Source: Congeria kusceri (taxonomy: Eukaryota; Mollusca; Bivalvia; Myida; Dreissenidae). Taken from it: a stretch of 64,000 bases of DNA. A program made the translations under genes and the position numbers. Every line of letters starts with the position of its first letter. Within the stretch, counting starts at the first letter, position 1. Below, in pieces: positions 36,776 through 47,868 of the stretch. Location: the NCBI GenBank assembly GCA_027627225.1, contig CM051025.1, positions 54,628,681 to 54,692,680 on the forward strand, read 5' to 3'. The notes under the pieces were generated by a model. The model was not told the DNA's origin. It did not search any database and saw nothing but the letters and a program-made list of their open reading frames with translations.

Positions 36776-37725
36776 TTGATTCGAAAGACACTCGAGCTCT
36801 GGCCGAACATGGCGGGATACATATTACAAGCGAGAGCAGGATCCACCACAGACAAGTACAGCGGCTGTTTTGAAAGGTTTAAAACATTTTGTAAAGCAAG
36901 GAAATTGCAGTCCAAGCCAGCAAATCACATGGCTGTGTCGTTATACATTACAAGTTTGTTAGATGAACGGAAATCGTTTAGTGTAATAAGTTCAGCAGTT
37001 TATTCTATAAAATGGATACATTCGATTTATGGATTTGAAGATCCAACAGACTCGTCATTTGTAAAAAACTTAGTAGAAGCCGCTAAAAGAATATCTTCTA
37101 AACCGAAAGGAAGAAATGGCGTTATTGATTCCAGTGTTCTGATATCATTGTGTGAATTATACGCTACCGAAATGAGTCTTCTAAATGTTAGAGATCTAGC
37201 CATGATTTTGTTATGTTATGCAGGATTTGTACGATATAATGACATGAGTAACTTACATTGTTCAGATGTAACATTTGAAAATGATCATTTGATTTTAAAA
37301 TTAAGATGCAGCAAAACAGATGTTTATAGAGAAGGTCATGAAGTTTTAATCGCTTAGGGAAATGCCGTAGCATGTCCATATCATATATTACAACTTTATA
37401 TGAAAATGGCAGGTTTAGATAACAAATCAGAAGATTTTTTATTCAGACCTCTGTTAAAATCGAAAGGTGTTCTTTGAGTTTTACATATAAATAAGAAAAT
37501 CAGTTATACAATGGCAAGAGAATGTATTGTTGAAAAATTGAAGTTGGTTGCGCCCAGATTAAAACTTGGGACACACACTTTACGTGCTTGTGGGGCTACT
37601 ACCGCCGCAAATGCTGCAGGTATATCCGATCGTTGTATTAAATGACATGGTCGTTGGAAATCGGATGAATCGGACGGCTATATATGTGATTCCTTAGAAT
37701 AACGATTAAAAATAACTAAATGTTT
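36776..37725 (+). pseudogene. Tyrosine recombinase of the YR retrotransposon
   Basis: An N-terminal SAM-like core (STTDKYSGCFERFKTFCKAR, AVSLYITSLLDE) is followed by the catalytic domain. The first Arg is in CYAGFVRYNDMSNLHCSD. The HxxR box is HTLRACGATTAANAAG, then HGRWKSDESDGY supplies the second His/Arg region and the Tyr. Stops interrupt it: TAG after VLIA at 37355-37357, TGA near 37477, and TGA replacing Arg just before HGRW. Such enzymes insert circular cDNA without target-site duplication. Confidence 0.8.
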
Positions 37726-37788
37726 AGGTTTATAGATTAGATTTATTTTGAATGCGTTCTTCTCTAAACTTTGTTATTTCTATAAACG

Positions 37789-37837
37789 TCTCGCAAGCGC
37801 AAACGGGTTTGCTGTTTTGTTGAAGGAGGTTGAGACA
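37789..37837 (+). repeat. Split direct repeat B1
   Basis: Sequence tctcgcaagcgcaaacgggt continuing to ggaggttgagaca, repeated at 38444-38492. It directly abuts A2, giving the B-A junction expected of a circular intermediate. Confidence 0.82.
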
Positions 37838-38009
37838 TATAGTTCTCAGCGTTACATCGTATAGCGGAGAACTATTGTCTCAAAAGGACGATAACAAAAA
37901 GCTGATTGGTCAATTCATGCGGTGTGTCACGTGACTAGTGGTCAGAAAACTGGTTTGGGCAGTTTGGCGGTCAGTTTTACCGAGACCTCTCAACAGGCGA
38001 CAGTAAACT
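37838..38009 (+). repeat. Split direct repeat A2
   Basis: Near-identical to 32775-32946 (for example acatcg against acttcg, and gctgattgg against gatgattgg). Confidence 0.85.
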
Positions 38010-38443
38010 CGCATTCAAATTAAATTAAGCGTGTTTATCCAGTTTTACACAAAGTTGATAGACTATTGGTGTATTTATATTTTATAGAGCATGATGTTTA
38101 TTTCCGTTGAACTTTATTCAGAGGAATGGTCTGAGAGGCGTATACAAGTATACGCTTCGTGCATTTGTTACGGAAACAGGTTTCCTACCTTTTAAAAAAT
38201 ATTAAAAGGAGGTTTTTCCTGGACAGCCAGCTTTCCTATGACGAATAATGATCGAATCTTGTGTTGAATACTGGGTGTTGAAAATGGCTGGAACGCTGTT
38301 GGCGCATGATAATAAATTTAGATTGTAATACCAAGATTCGATTGTCATGCTCATGCGGTTATTTAACAATGTTTGTTGATATACTACATGTGTTGTGCCA
38401 TATATATGACTGCTGTCTCATGCTACTGTTGCCAAAATATACC

Positions 38444-38492
38444 TCTCTCAAGCGCAAACGGGTTTGCTGTTTTGTTTAAGGAGGTTGAGACC
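38444..38492 (+). repeat. Split direct repeat B2, right border
   Basis: Sequence ctctcaagcgcaaacgggtt continuing to ggaggttgagac matches B1. The element ends here, against a fragment of the GGCGTGTCGT fold-back family. Confidence 0.8.
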
Positions 38493-38493
38493 T

Positions 38494-38588
38494 CAGTCCG
38501 CACAGGCTAATCCGGGACGACACTTTCCGCTTTTATGGTATTTTCTGTTTAAAGGAAGTCTCTTCTAACCAAAAATCCACTGAAGGCT
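38494..38588. repeat. Truncated fold-back element
   Basis: The sequence cagtccgcacaggctaatcc followed by gggacgacactttccgc and agtctcttctaac matches the middle of 14198-14420 and 57644-57886. Both ends are missing. Confidence 0.75.
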
Positions 38589-39043
38589 AATTTTTTAGGT
38601 TAAATATATGACTGAAATACTGTTAAAACGGTTAAAAATTCCAAACAAACAAACAAAAACGAATTAAAATGGCAATTCCAAATAAACTTTTCTCATTTTT
38701 AAGAGTTTTATTTGACAAATATCATGAAAAATAATTATCTTCATACTATCTTATTTTAATATCTACATAACGGTCATCACACGTTTGTTTTTCTTAAGAA
38801 ATCCACATATCCTTTGCTCAGGATTAATTCTGCTCATTACTACCAGGAAAGTGATTTCATAAAGCATGGTGAGTATTTGTCCGTTGGAATTAGTTCTGTT
38901 TGAAATAAAACGTACTTAACCCCACCTCTTGTCGAAGTATTTTTTAGCCATTTCCGCAGTAGGAGCTTGAAACGATATCATCCGACCCGTCAGTTGATAA
39001 TGCCTACAATAGTTATTGCAAAAGAAATACAAACTGAAGTTAT

Positions 39044-39842
39044 GGTGTCATAGAGCTGCCTTACGATAACTACTTAAGGTTTGCGAAAATATGTGTGTTT
39101 CCACTTAGGTTTCGTGTTATTTATCTTATATCTTAATGGCGTTCGCGATTTTTTTCGACGTTAGATTTTCAGTTAATAAAAACTTATGTGGCATCACAAA
39201 TATTAACTAGTTAAAATTTGCGTTGTTAGATAATTATCACGATAATATTCGTGTTAGATAACTGGCAACACGAATTGGTTTGCGAATACATTTGCGATAC
39301 ATGAAAATTAAGTGGTATCGCGAATATTAACGTGTTAAGATTTGCGTTGTACTATAATTATCGTAAAAATATTCGTTTTAGATAAGTGGCAACACGAACT
39401 GGTTTGCGAATACATTTGCGATACATAAAAATTAAGTGGTAACACGAATATTAACGTGTTAAGATTTGCGGTGTCATATAGTTATCATGATACTATTCGT
39501 GTTAGTAAGATAATGAAGACCGAACTAAGTGGTAACACAAATATTATCTAGTTAAAATTCGCGTTGTCAGATAATTATCATGATAATATTCGTGTAAGTA
39601 AGATAATTCGGAAGACCTCGCAGCCACAAGAAAATGCATCTAATATCAGTTCTGGGCACTTGGAGGCCATTTAATATAATGATAAAATATCTTGCAGAAA
39701 AATATTCGCAAACGCTATCTTAATGTCCAGATAAATATCATGATAAATAAGTGGTAACACGAATCTGAATGCAAACGCTAAGTAGTTAACACGAATATTT
39801 TCGCGAACCTTAAGTGGTTATCGTAAAGCAGTTCTATGCCAC
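39044..39842. mobile_element. TIR element with internal tandem repeats
   Basis: Left end ggtgtcatagagctgcctta continuing to cttaaggtttgcgaaaatat is the inverse of the right end ending aagcagttctatgccacc, giving TIRs of about 55 bp. The inside holds about four degenerate copies of a unit of about 115-120 bp (taagtggtaacacgaatatt, gataattatcatgataatat, gcgaatacatttgcgataca). There is no ORF. It is probably a non-autonomous DNA transposon. Confidence 0.65.
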
Positions 39843-39965
39843 CTTAGAAGTACATTATTAAATAATTAACAATATAACATAACCATGTTGATCTATTTAT
39901 TACTAATGATTTTCTTGATAATCGACCGTATATTATGTATGTATTAAAATGTTCTATACAGTTAC

Positions 39966-40891
39966 TTTACAAATATACTAACAAAACAACTGTATTTAAA
40001 TATTGTATCGTTGTTAATCAGGGCGGCAGCGTCATTTCCGTTGTACGTCGTAACGTAATAGACTTGTTGTAAAGCACGTTGTCCACACACCATACGGTGT
40101 TTGACACTGAAATAAACAAGTTATTGTAATATACATATACAAAGCAGGTTGTACTGTTTATGAACCAGGACAGGCATAAATAAATATAATGAAATCAAAT
40201 GGCAAGTAGCGTTTTGAACAACGATATGGGATAATATTGTATTATTTAAGTTCAAAGTGTTGTGATCATGTATAAATTAATCCCAATATGTAATTTAAAA
40301 AAAAATATCGAAGAAATGTGTTAATGTGTGTTACCTGAAAATGAGACGGTTGTAGGACTTGTTATACATCCGCTGTAGTGGAACTTAATCTCCGTTTTCA
40401 CGGCGCACATGTCTAATGCTTTCCCCGTGCAGTCAGATTCAATGTCAGTAGCTTCATCAATGTAATAAAATACGTATGTACCAACTAACGAATATGGACA
40501 AGGTATTTTAGCTTTGGATTCCTGGCCTGAAATACATTGTCGTGATATGGAGTTATATTTTGAACATGAGTTTTCATTGTGTTTGAGAAATTACACACCT
40601 TTGCCTACCAGGTATAATTATTGCTGAAACTGAATACAAAATGTAGAACATTTAAAGTAATGCAGTTTGTTAAAATAAAAAGAAATGCAATGGAATGTAT
40701 GATATATGATCAAGAAGGACCGCATGATAGGTTGTACATGTCATTCATGCCTTTTCTGATCCAAACGCCATATTCCGATAATGGTGGGAGATATGAACTC
40801 GAGGTTTCCAGACAGATGCTGCTGTAGGCCAAAGGTGAATTGACGTCTTCCAGAGATACCCGGTCATAGTACAAGCCGGATGTTTGCTTTG
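39966..40891 (-). pseudogene. Fragment of a Cys-rich extracellular-domain gene (DUF7042-like?)
   Basis: Three minus-strand exons. 40891 to about 40720 encodes SGLYYDRVSLEDVNSPLAYS, SICLETSSSYLPP and LSEYGVWIRKG. 40526-40335 encodes KIPCPYSLVGTYVFYYIDEA with four Cys (CTGKALDMC, YSGC). 40106 to about 39966 encodes NTVWCVDNVLYN, then after a one-base shift VYYVTTYNGNDAAALINND and a stop. Splice signals and phase 1 borders agree for the last two. The Cys-P-x-x-L-x-G-T-Y start and the W-C-V strand recall Cys-rich secreted or membrane proteins common in bivalves; the family name is from memory and uncertain. The frameshift suggests decay. Confidence 0.45.
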
Positions 40892-41514
40892 CTGTAACAA
40901 TGTCAACTAATATTCAGACAAACATTATAATCGAAACATCATAGTAAATAATAGTCTTATAGTGTGAGTAATTTCTTTAGACAATTTAAAACATTGTGAG
41001 TTGATTGAATTAGATCTTCATGCCGTAAATGAATTGAATTTCTCGCTATACAAATCGCTTTTTATTGACGTACGTCTATGCATATGATATCATATAATTA
41101 TAACGGTGTTTACAAACGTACGGTTACGAACGTAATAACGAAATCATACGTCCGTGATAGCCGTCAGTTTCAGACACAGATAGAGAAATATGTTTCTCCT
41201 GTGAATAATACAGCTGAAGTGATCGACCTGAAAAAATAGTATGTGACTGGATATAATGAAATACATTCAGCATTAACACGGATTCAAATTCCAAAAGTGC
41301 AGCATCTCGCTTTATATATAGTAAAATTTAAATTTCATTAATATATTTACTTGTAAAAAAGATGTAGTGAAATGTCAGCGTTATTTTAGTGCGTGATGGA
41401 ACATAATAGTTCCAATTTTGTTCAACATTCAAGCCATTATACAGATAATTACGGCATGGATAACACAATAATAATCAGCTCTTAGTGTTGACTCGTTTCG
41501 CATAGATGTTTTTT

Positions 41515-42865
41515 TACGCCCGTTTAAAAAACGGCCGTATTATGGGAACGCCCAAGCGGGCGAGCGGCGGCGGGAGATCTTTGTCCGGAGCATAACTTTG
41601 TCCAGCCCGTATGGATTTTTAAATAACTTGGCAGATGTGATACGCATAATAAAACGAAGTGTCGCGAGCAAGAACCAGGTCCCTAGGTCCAAGGTCAAGG
41701 TCACAATTTAAGGTCAAATGTCAAATATAAGAAATAAATCCTTATTACATTGTCCGGAGCATATCTTTGTCAAGCATGGATGGATTTTCAAATTACTTGG
41801 CAGAAGTGCTTAGCATAATGAGACGAAGTGTCGCGCGCAAGAATCAGGTCATTTGGTCTAAGTTCTAGGTAAAAATTCAAAGTCAAAGGTCAAATATTAG
41901 AAATCAATCCTTAATACATTGTCCGAAGCATATCTTTGTCAAGCATGAATTAATTTTCAAATAACTTGGCAGAAGTGACAAGCATAGTAAGACAAAGTGT
42001 CGCAAGCAAGAACCAGGTCCCTAGGTCCAAGGTCAAGGTCACAATTCAAGGTCAAATCAATACTTATTACATTATCCGGAGCATATCTTTGTCAAGCATG
42101 CATGGATTTTCAAATAACTTGGCAGAAGTGATTAGCATAATGAGACGGAGTGTCGCGCGCAAGAACCAGGTCCCTAGGTCAAAGGTCAAGGTCACAATTT
42201 AAGGTCAAAGGTCAAATATTAGAAATCAATCCTTAATACATTGTCCGAAGCTTATCTTTGTCAAGCATAGATGAATTTTCAAATAACTTGGCAGAAGTGA
42301 CAAGCATAGTGAGACGGAGTGTCGCAAGCAAGAACCAGGTCCATAGGTCCGAGGTCAAGGTCACAATTCAAGGTCAAAGGTCACATTTAAGAAATCAATC
42401 CTGAACACTTTCCGGAGCATATCTTTATCTAGCATGGATGGATTTTCAACTAACCAGGCAGAAGTGACAAGCATGGTGAGTCGGAGTGTCGCGCGCAAGA
42501 ACCAAGTCTCTAGATTCAAGGTCAAGTTCACAATTCAAGCTCAAAAGTTAAATTTAAGAAATCATTCCTTAACACTTTTTCCGGAGCATATCTATCTCGA
42601 GCATGGATGGATTTTCAAATAACTTTGCAGAGGTGACCAGCATGGTAAGGCGGAGTGTCGCCCGCAATAACCAGGTCCCTAGGTTCAAGGTCAAGGTCAC
42701 AATTCAAGGCCAAAGGTCAAATATTGAAATCAATCCTTAACACATAATCCATAGCATGGATGGATTTTCAAATACTTTGGCAGAAGTGACAAGCATGGTG
42801 AGATGTAGAATTGCGCGCAAGATTCAGGTCCCTAGGTCCTAGGTCAGGTTCACAATTCAAAGTTA
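41515..42865. repeat. Tandem array, about 167-bp unit, about eight copies
   Basis: Units begin near ttgtccggagcatatctttg (about 41580, 41751, 41920, 42071, 42239, 42410, 42580, with a partial near 42745). They contain ttggcagaagtgacaagcat, gtgtcgcgcgcaagaaccag and ggtccaaggtcaaggtcaca. A GC-rich head (cgggcgagcggcggcgggag) precedes them. ORFs through the array are an effect of the repeat. Confidence 0.85.
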
Positions 42866-43575
42866 AAGGCATAATGGTAGCGTCAACTTTTCGTGTCCGC
42901 TCTCTAACTCGAGAACGGATTGAGCTATTGTAATGAAACATCATACATAGATACCTTATTGCAAGACCTCGCTTTGGACTGCATATGGGGACGGTGGGGT
43001 CAAGGTCAAGGTCACTGTTACTGTAAATAGAAAAACGGTTTCTGCTCAATTACTTGAGAACGTATTGAGATAGTTCAATGAAACTTAATATATAGATAGT
43101 GACCTCGCTTGGAATTGCATATGGGGTGGGTGGGTCAAGGTCAAGGTCACTGTTACTAAAAATAGTTTCTGTTCAATAACTTGAGCATGCATTGAGATAT
43201 TTTAATGAAACTTAATACATAGATACTTTATATTGAGACCTCACCTGGGATTGTGTATGGGGTGGGTTCAAGGTCAAGGTCACTTATACTAAAAATAGAA
43301 AAATGGTTTCCCCACAAAAACTTGAGTTATTTCAATGAAACTTCATACATAGATACCTTAAATCAGGACCTCGCTTGGGATAGCGTATGGGGTGGTTGGG
43401 GTCAAGGTCACCATTACTAAAAATAGACAAACAAGTTTCCGCTCAAAAGCTTGAGAAGACATTGAGGTATTTTAATGAAACTTTATATGTAGATACCTGA
43501 TACCTAGACCTCACTTGGGATTGCATATGGGGAAGGTGGGGTCAAGGTCAAGGTCACAATTTCCAAAAAAATTAA
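42866..43575. repeat. Tandem array, about 120-150-bp unit with GGTCAAGGTCA cores
   Basis: Units start near gagaacggattgagctattg or its variants, contain aatgaaacttaatacataga and end gggtcaaggtcaaggtcact. There are five to six copies. The unit matches the second part of the intron repeat at 2074-2400 in the CCP gene. Confidence 0.82.
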
Positions 43576-44094
43576 ATATTTGTGCTGACTTAGATGCATT
43601 TCATTTGAAAAATTTGGTTTTCGGGGAATTTCTATGTTTCTTGTTTATTTTGGCATCTTGATTATAGATTTAAGAATATATATGGAATAGTTTTGATACC
43701 TCAACTCACCACTTGGAGAGAGGCTTTGGAGATGAATTAGATGCACGAAAACCATGACTCTACCTTATTAGTTTCTTAATTGTTTGTCTTTAGTAATTGA
43801 ATCTTAACCCCAAAAAAGCTTCTTTGACGGGGTATCTTTGTGACAATGGCACTTTTGTTTGATTATGATCTGGATTATGACTTTAAACTCTGGCAGACAT
43901 ATGATACTTAAGACAATAAGAAAAAGATATATGTACACGAATATGTCAAACACGTTACTTCAATGAAAAGTATCCATTAGTCGACAGTTTCTGTGTAGAG
44001 TGGCACTCCCATTTAGTGTAGGAATTTACGTTATACGTGGTCGCCACCGTGTACCCATGGTTATGTTAGAAGTGAACCGTATCAGGCCTCGCCT
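43576..44094. other. Non-repetitive spacer between arrays
   Basis: AT-rich sequence with no gene, RNA or repeat that I can support. Confidence 0.5.
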
Positions 44095-44765
44095 GCTGTC
44101 CCACCACTCTGTGTTCGCAAGTCCTAATGGCCAAGTACATGTGGCTGTAAACATAATTATAAAACATGTCATCCAGACACCCAAATGGCCATGTACACGC
44201 GGCTGAAACCATACTTATATAAAACATGCCATTCCAACACTCCGTGTTTGCAAGACCGAACGGCCATATACATGTGCTGTAAAACATAACAGGTCATCCC
44301 ACCACTCTGTGTTCGCAAGACCCGATGGCCATGCACACGCAGCTGAAACCATACTTATATTAACATGCCATCCCAACACTTAGTGTTCGCAAGACTCAAT
44401 GGCCATGTAGCCGCGGCTGAAAAGATAGCATGTCATCCCACAACTCCCTGTTCGCAAGATCAAATGGCCATGTGCACGCGACTGCAACCATTCTTATATA
44501 AAGCATGTCAACCGCCGCTCTTTGTTCGCAAGACCCTATGGCCATGTACACGCGGCTGTAACCAAAAAGCGAAACCTAAACAAAATTATAAATACAAGTC
44601 AGCCCAATGTGAACATAATTATGTAGCATGTCACTCCACCACTTCGCGTTCGTAAGACCGAATGGCAATGTACAGAAGGGCTGAAAACATAATTATTAAA
44701 ACATGGCTTCCCATCACTCAATGTTACTAAGTCCAAATGGCTTCGTACACGTTGATGAAAAGACA
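44095..44765. repeat. Tandem array, about 75-bp unit, about nine copies
   Basis: Degenerate units with catcccaccactctgtgttc, gcaagacccaatggccatg and tacacgcggctgaaaccata. It is satellite-like and ORFs across it are not genes. Confidence 0.82.
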
Positions 44766-45483
44766 CAAAACACTATTATCCTTTCATGAACATGTACAAT
44801 TGTTACAAATCGAACACTATAGTTTATTTATTCATATAATTGCTTTACTTGCAATGTTGTTTACTCATTATTGTTTTATGATACAATAGAAACACTAAAA
44901 AATAACATACCTCTTTCGACGAAATAACACAAATGTAAAACTGCCATATATATCAACATGTTTAGCTGTGACAAAAACAATCTTTTAATTACATAAAATA
45001 TATTGCATAAATGACTACCTGTTTGTCCCTTGTGAAAACAGTGATAATATTTGTGCCGAGAGCGAAGTGTATTCTGAAATAACAATGAGAAGATACGCTA
45101 TTGTTTGTTAGTTTACTCAATTAGACTATTGTTAATATTTGTTATATTGATATTGCAGTATGTCTTAGTTATTGAAATTATAAAACGTGAATATTGTTAT
45201 TTTTAAAATAAGGACGTTTAGTTCTTATTTCGTTGAGCAAACATAATTTTCAGTTTAAAGATTTGGAAGATACATTACCTTTCATAATATAATACAAGTA
45301 TATTAAACTAAATGTATAATAATTAGAAAATAGAGTTAAAGCTATTATGATTGTAAATATAAAGTAAATACAACGGATAATTATATAGTACAATCAACTG
45401 GTTTTAATTGTGTAAACAAATACAATCATACGTTAATAAATTAACCATACTTTTTAAAATGTATTGACATTTTGCATATATTT
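44766..45483. other. AT-rich spacer
   Basis: Strongly AT-rich. Short ORFs only, with no domain or splice-phase support. Confidence 0.5.
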
Positions 45484-46230
45484 AAAGGGACTTTGTCAAC
45501 GAAAAGGGTCTCAAGGGGGTAATATCCTAAAAAATGAAATTAAGACATTAATAATGGCATATAATAACGGTTAAAAAGGTTTATATAATTGTAAAAGATT
45601 TTTCGTATTCGGAGATAAAAACAAAACAATGTATCATATGGGTCGTGTTTGTTTGGCCCTTTTCATGTTTATATTTTGACGTCAGAATTGTGAGTATTTT
45701 GTATAACCATAGTTTACACACGTTTCCTTACAAAGCAGAATAGCGCAGTAGGTGAAAGGACTTTTGTAATCCTTCTTTATTTGACCCCCCCCCCAAAATT
45801 TTTTTTTTTTAAATATTTAAAATGGGGTTATAATACTCCTGTATATTGGCACCCTGCTGTGGTCACATGTGGACACAGTGAGGCGACCTTTATCAGCTGA
45901 GATCAATACACTGCTGCATTTGAAACAGTTCACTCAGTCATTGCTCAGTCAGCTGAGAGAAAAGATTGCAAATAATGATAAGATATTTTATGCTGGACCA
46001 ATACACAGAGTGGAATACGCCGTGGAGCAGCCAGACATTCTTGAACTAGGCCTTGCCTAATGTCATTTCTTCTTTTGGCTCCTAAGTCGTTAGTTCGATA
46101 CCCGCTTGGGGTTTTAATTTTAACAAACATTTGGGCTTATTTGTTTTATCAAATATCTCCTTATGCATTATACCATTGATTCTTTATTTAATGTATATGT
46201 ACTAGTATAGCGCATTGACATAGTCCCTTT
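45484..46230. repeat. TIR-bounded dispersed element with tRNA-like core, copy 3
   Basis: Left end aaagggactttgtcaa is the inverse of right end ttgacatagtcccttt. The middle carries gctcctaagtcgttagttcg and atacccgcttgggg, a T-arm/B-box-like sequence (about 46070-46115). It also has a C-run followed by a T-run at 45785-45811. The end sequence relates it to the elements at 4004, 25170 and 50218. Confidence 0.55.
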
Positions 46231-47813
46231 GACACAAATTGGTTGTACCTTAACCAAGTTATATATATAAATAAAACTTCGTTATTTTAAACTATATTTG
46301 CTAATTTTTGTAAATTTATTTCGTAATGTTATGATGGTCGTGAAGAGCATTGTCCATTTAAAGCTGTTAAATGTGCTATTTAAAACGGTGAACAGCGCAG
46401 AGAATGACACAGTCATCCTTTTTTTCTTGAAAAAAACTCGAGAAAAGAATGCAGACATAGCGTCCGCTTTGGGCAGAAGTGCTTTTACTGACATTTTTTT
46501 ACAAGATAAAATTTTGTACACGAGTTGTTCTGCTAATCTGCCTTTCTGCAAGTCTGCTGGAGTTGTTCTGGTATTCTGCTAACTTCACACAAACGATTTT
46601 TTGCAAAAGTAAGGATTTCCAGGTGGAATACAATCAAATATTCAAATAGATTATGCGAAATTTTAGACAGGATCAAATTTGCAAAAGAGTGAATGTCCTA
46701 AAAATATCCGTGACAGAATATTTTGCGCCAAAGTGGCGACATGTGTTGCCATAAAAGTTTTGAAAATTGCCATAAATGCTCTTTTATCATTGTGCAATCT
46801 AACGAATGTTGCCCATAGACAATGCGTTGGTCCGTAAGATTCATCGATACATTTATTTTATAGTTTTTATTGCATGCATGCAATCGTATTTAAAACAAAA
46901 TCCGTATTAAAATTGAAAAACACAATTCAGTGTTTTCAGCGTTAACATAAACTCAACCTATTCAAACACTACATAATATTGCAAGATCATAAATACATTC
47001 ATCTGTTTTTTATTGGTCTTAAAGGCACTTACAAGAAGATATACGTTAAACTAAACATAAAAAGTTTAATGATGAGATAGCAAACATATAAAGTAATGCA
47101 TTGTCAGCTGAAAACTTGTACACATTTTCATAAAATAAATGGAAATTGAACACGTTAAAGCTCAGTTTGGTGTTTACTTTTTTAACACTACGAAACTAGC
47201 CGAAATTCCTCGTGTTTTATGTAGAATGTCGTGCAGCTCGCCGAATGTTAACAGTGAATAGTCGGATTTTATTCGCATCACCACGAAATTTGGCAGTCAA
47301 TAAAACTCGTGTTTGTTAACACTTTTAGTTGGAGGATAATTGTTTTTGCAATAAATAGTATCCAACGAACCAAATGCTTCTGATGCAGGTTATATACTAT
47401 CGAAAACAGATACGAAGACAAACAATGAGACAACCGTTTTATTCTTAGAATCTGAATTTGACCATTTCCACCTTTTGTGCGGCTTTAATTATATTCCCAA
47501 CCACTTTACACTTTCGTGTGAACCTCATAAATTACCTCATGCAATGCGTGTTCCTTGGTAGGCGGCTCTTGAAAATGGGAAAGTTTGTTCGGCTTGAAAT
47601 TGTGTCGCGACGGCATGCAAAATAAACATAATAAAACAATTGTTTAATAAGATTGCTTTAAAATTCAACTGATATAGTATTTTAATGATAACAATTTACT
47701 CCTGCATTTGATGATATTTTATGACTTATGCCAATTCATTTGCACACGTTCCTATACGCCATTTGGACGTCCTTAACGAGCTCATAAGTGTTGTTTCCTA
47801 AAAGTTACTTATC
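46231..47813. other. AT-rich upstream region of the mucin gene
   Basis: No coding exon, array or RNA gene seen. It should include the promoter of the gene starting at 47814, but I could not place a TATA box or a start site with confidence. Confidence 0.45.
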
Positions 47814-47868
47814 ATGTCTGTAAGAAGTGGATGCTTGATGATACTTTCTGGACTAGTTTTGTGTGCTG
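47814..47868 (+). CDS. Signal-peptide exon of the mucin
   Basis: ATG opens MSVRSGCLMILSGLVLCA followed by one base before gtaatg: a basic n-region, a hydrophobic core and a small-residue end. The split G joins CA of the next exon to give Ala, then SNSTTATTT, so cleavage near the junction would free the mucin repeat. Confidence 0.75.

Larger units (their letters stand above)
32775..38492 (+). mobile_element. Degenerate tyrosine-recombinase retrotransposon (Ngaro/PAT-like)
   Basis: Order: repeat A1, gag-like ORF with a CCHC zinc knuckle, reverse transcriptase, RNase H, a WGPHTIDRFASH-type region and a tyrosine recombinase. The right end has repeats B1 and A2 side by side and B2 at the border. 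Split direct repeats in the order A1...B1-A2...B2, together with a recombinase instead of an integrase, define the Ngaro/PAT branch of DIRS-type elements. The coding region is broken by many stops and shifts, so this copy is not autonomous. I saw no methyltransferase domain, which favours Ngaro over PAT, but decay limits that inference. It inserted between the CCP pseudogene and a fold-back repeat fragment. Confidence 0.8.

Noticed and set aside
38930..39010. Possible last exon of the minus-strand Cys-rich gene (STDGSDDIVSSSYCGNG)
   Set aside because: No acceptor in the needed phase, and a spacing of 1 kb from the nearest plausible exon. Too weak to annotate.
41966..42622. ORFs across the 167-bp array (MAEVTSIVRQSVASKNQ)
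   Set aside because: Periodic reading of a satellite unit. No start, stop or splice pattern is shared between units.
45869..46060. 63-residue ORF (LSAEINTLLHLKQFTQSLLS)
   Set aside because: It lies inside a TIR-bounded repeat, with no domain or splice phase support.
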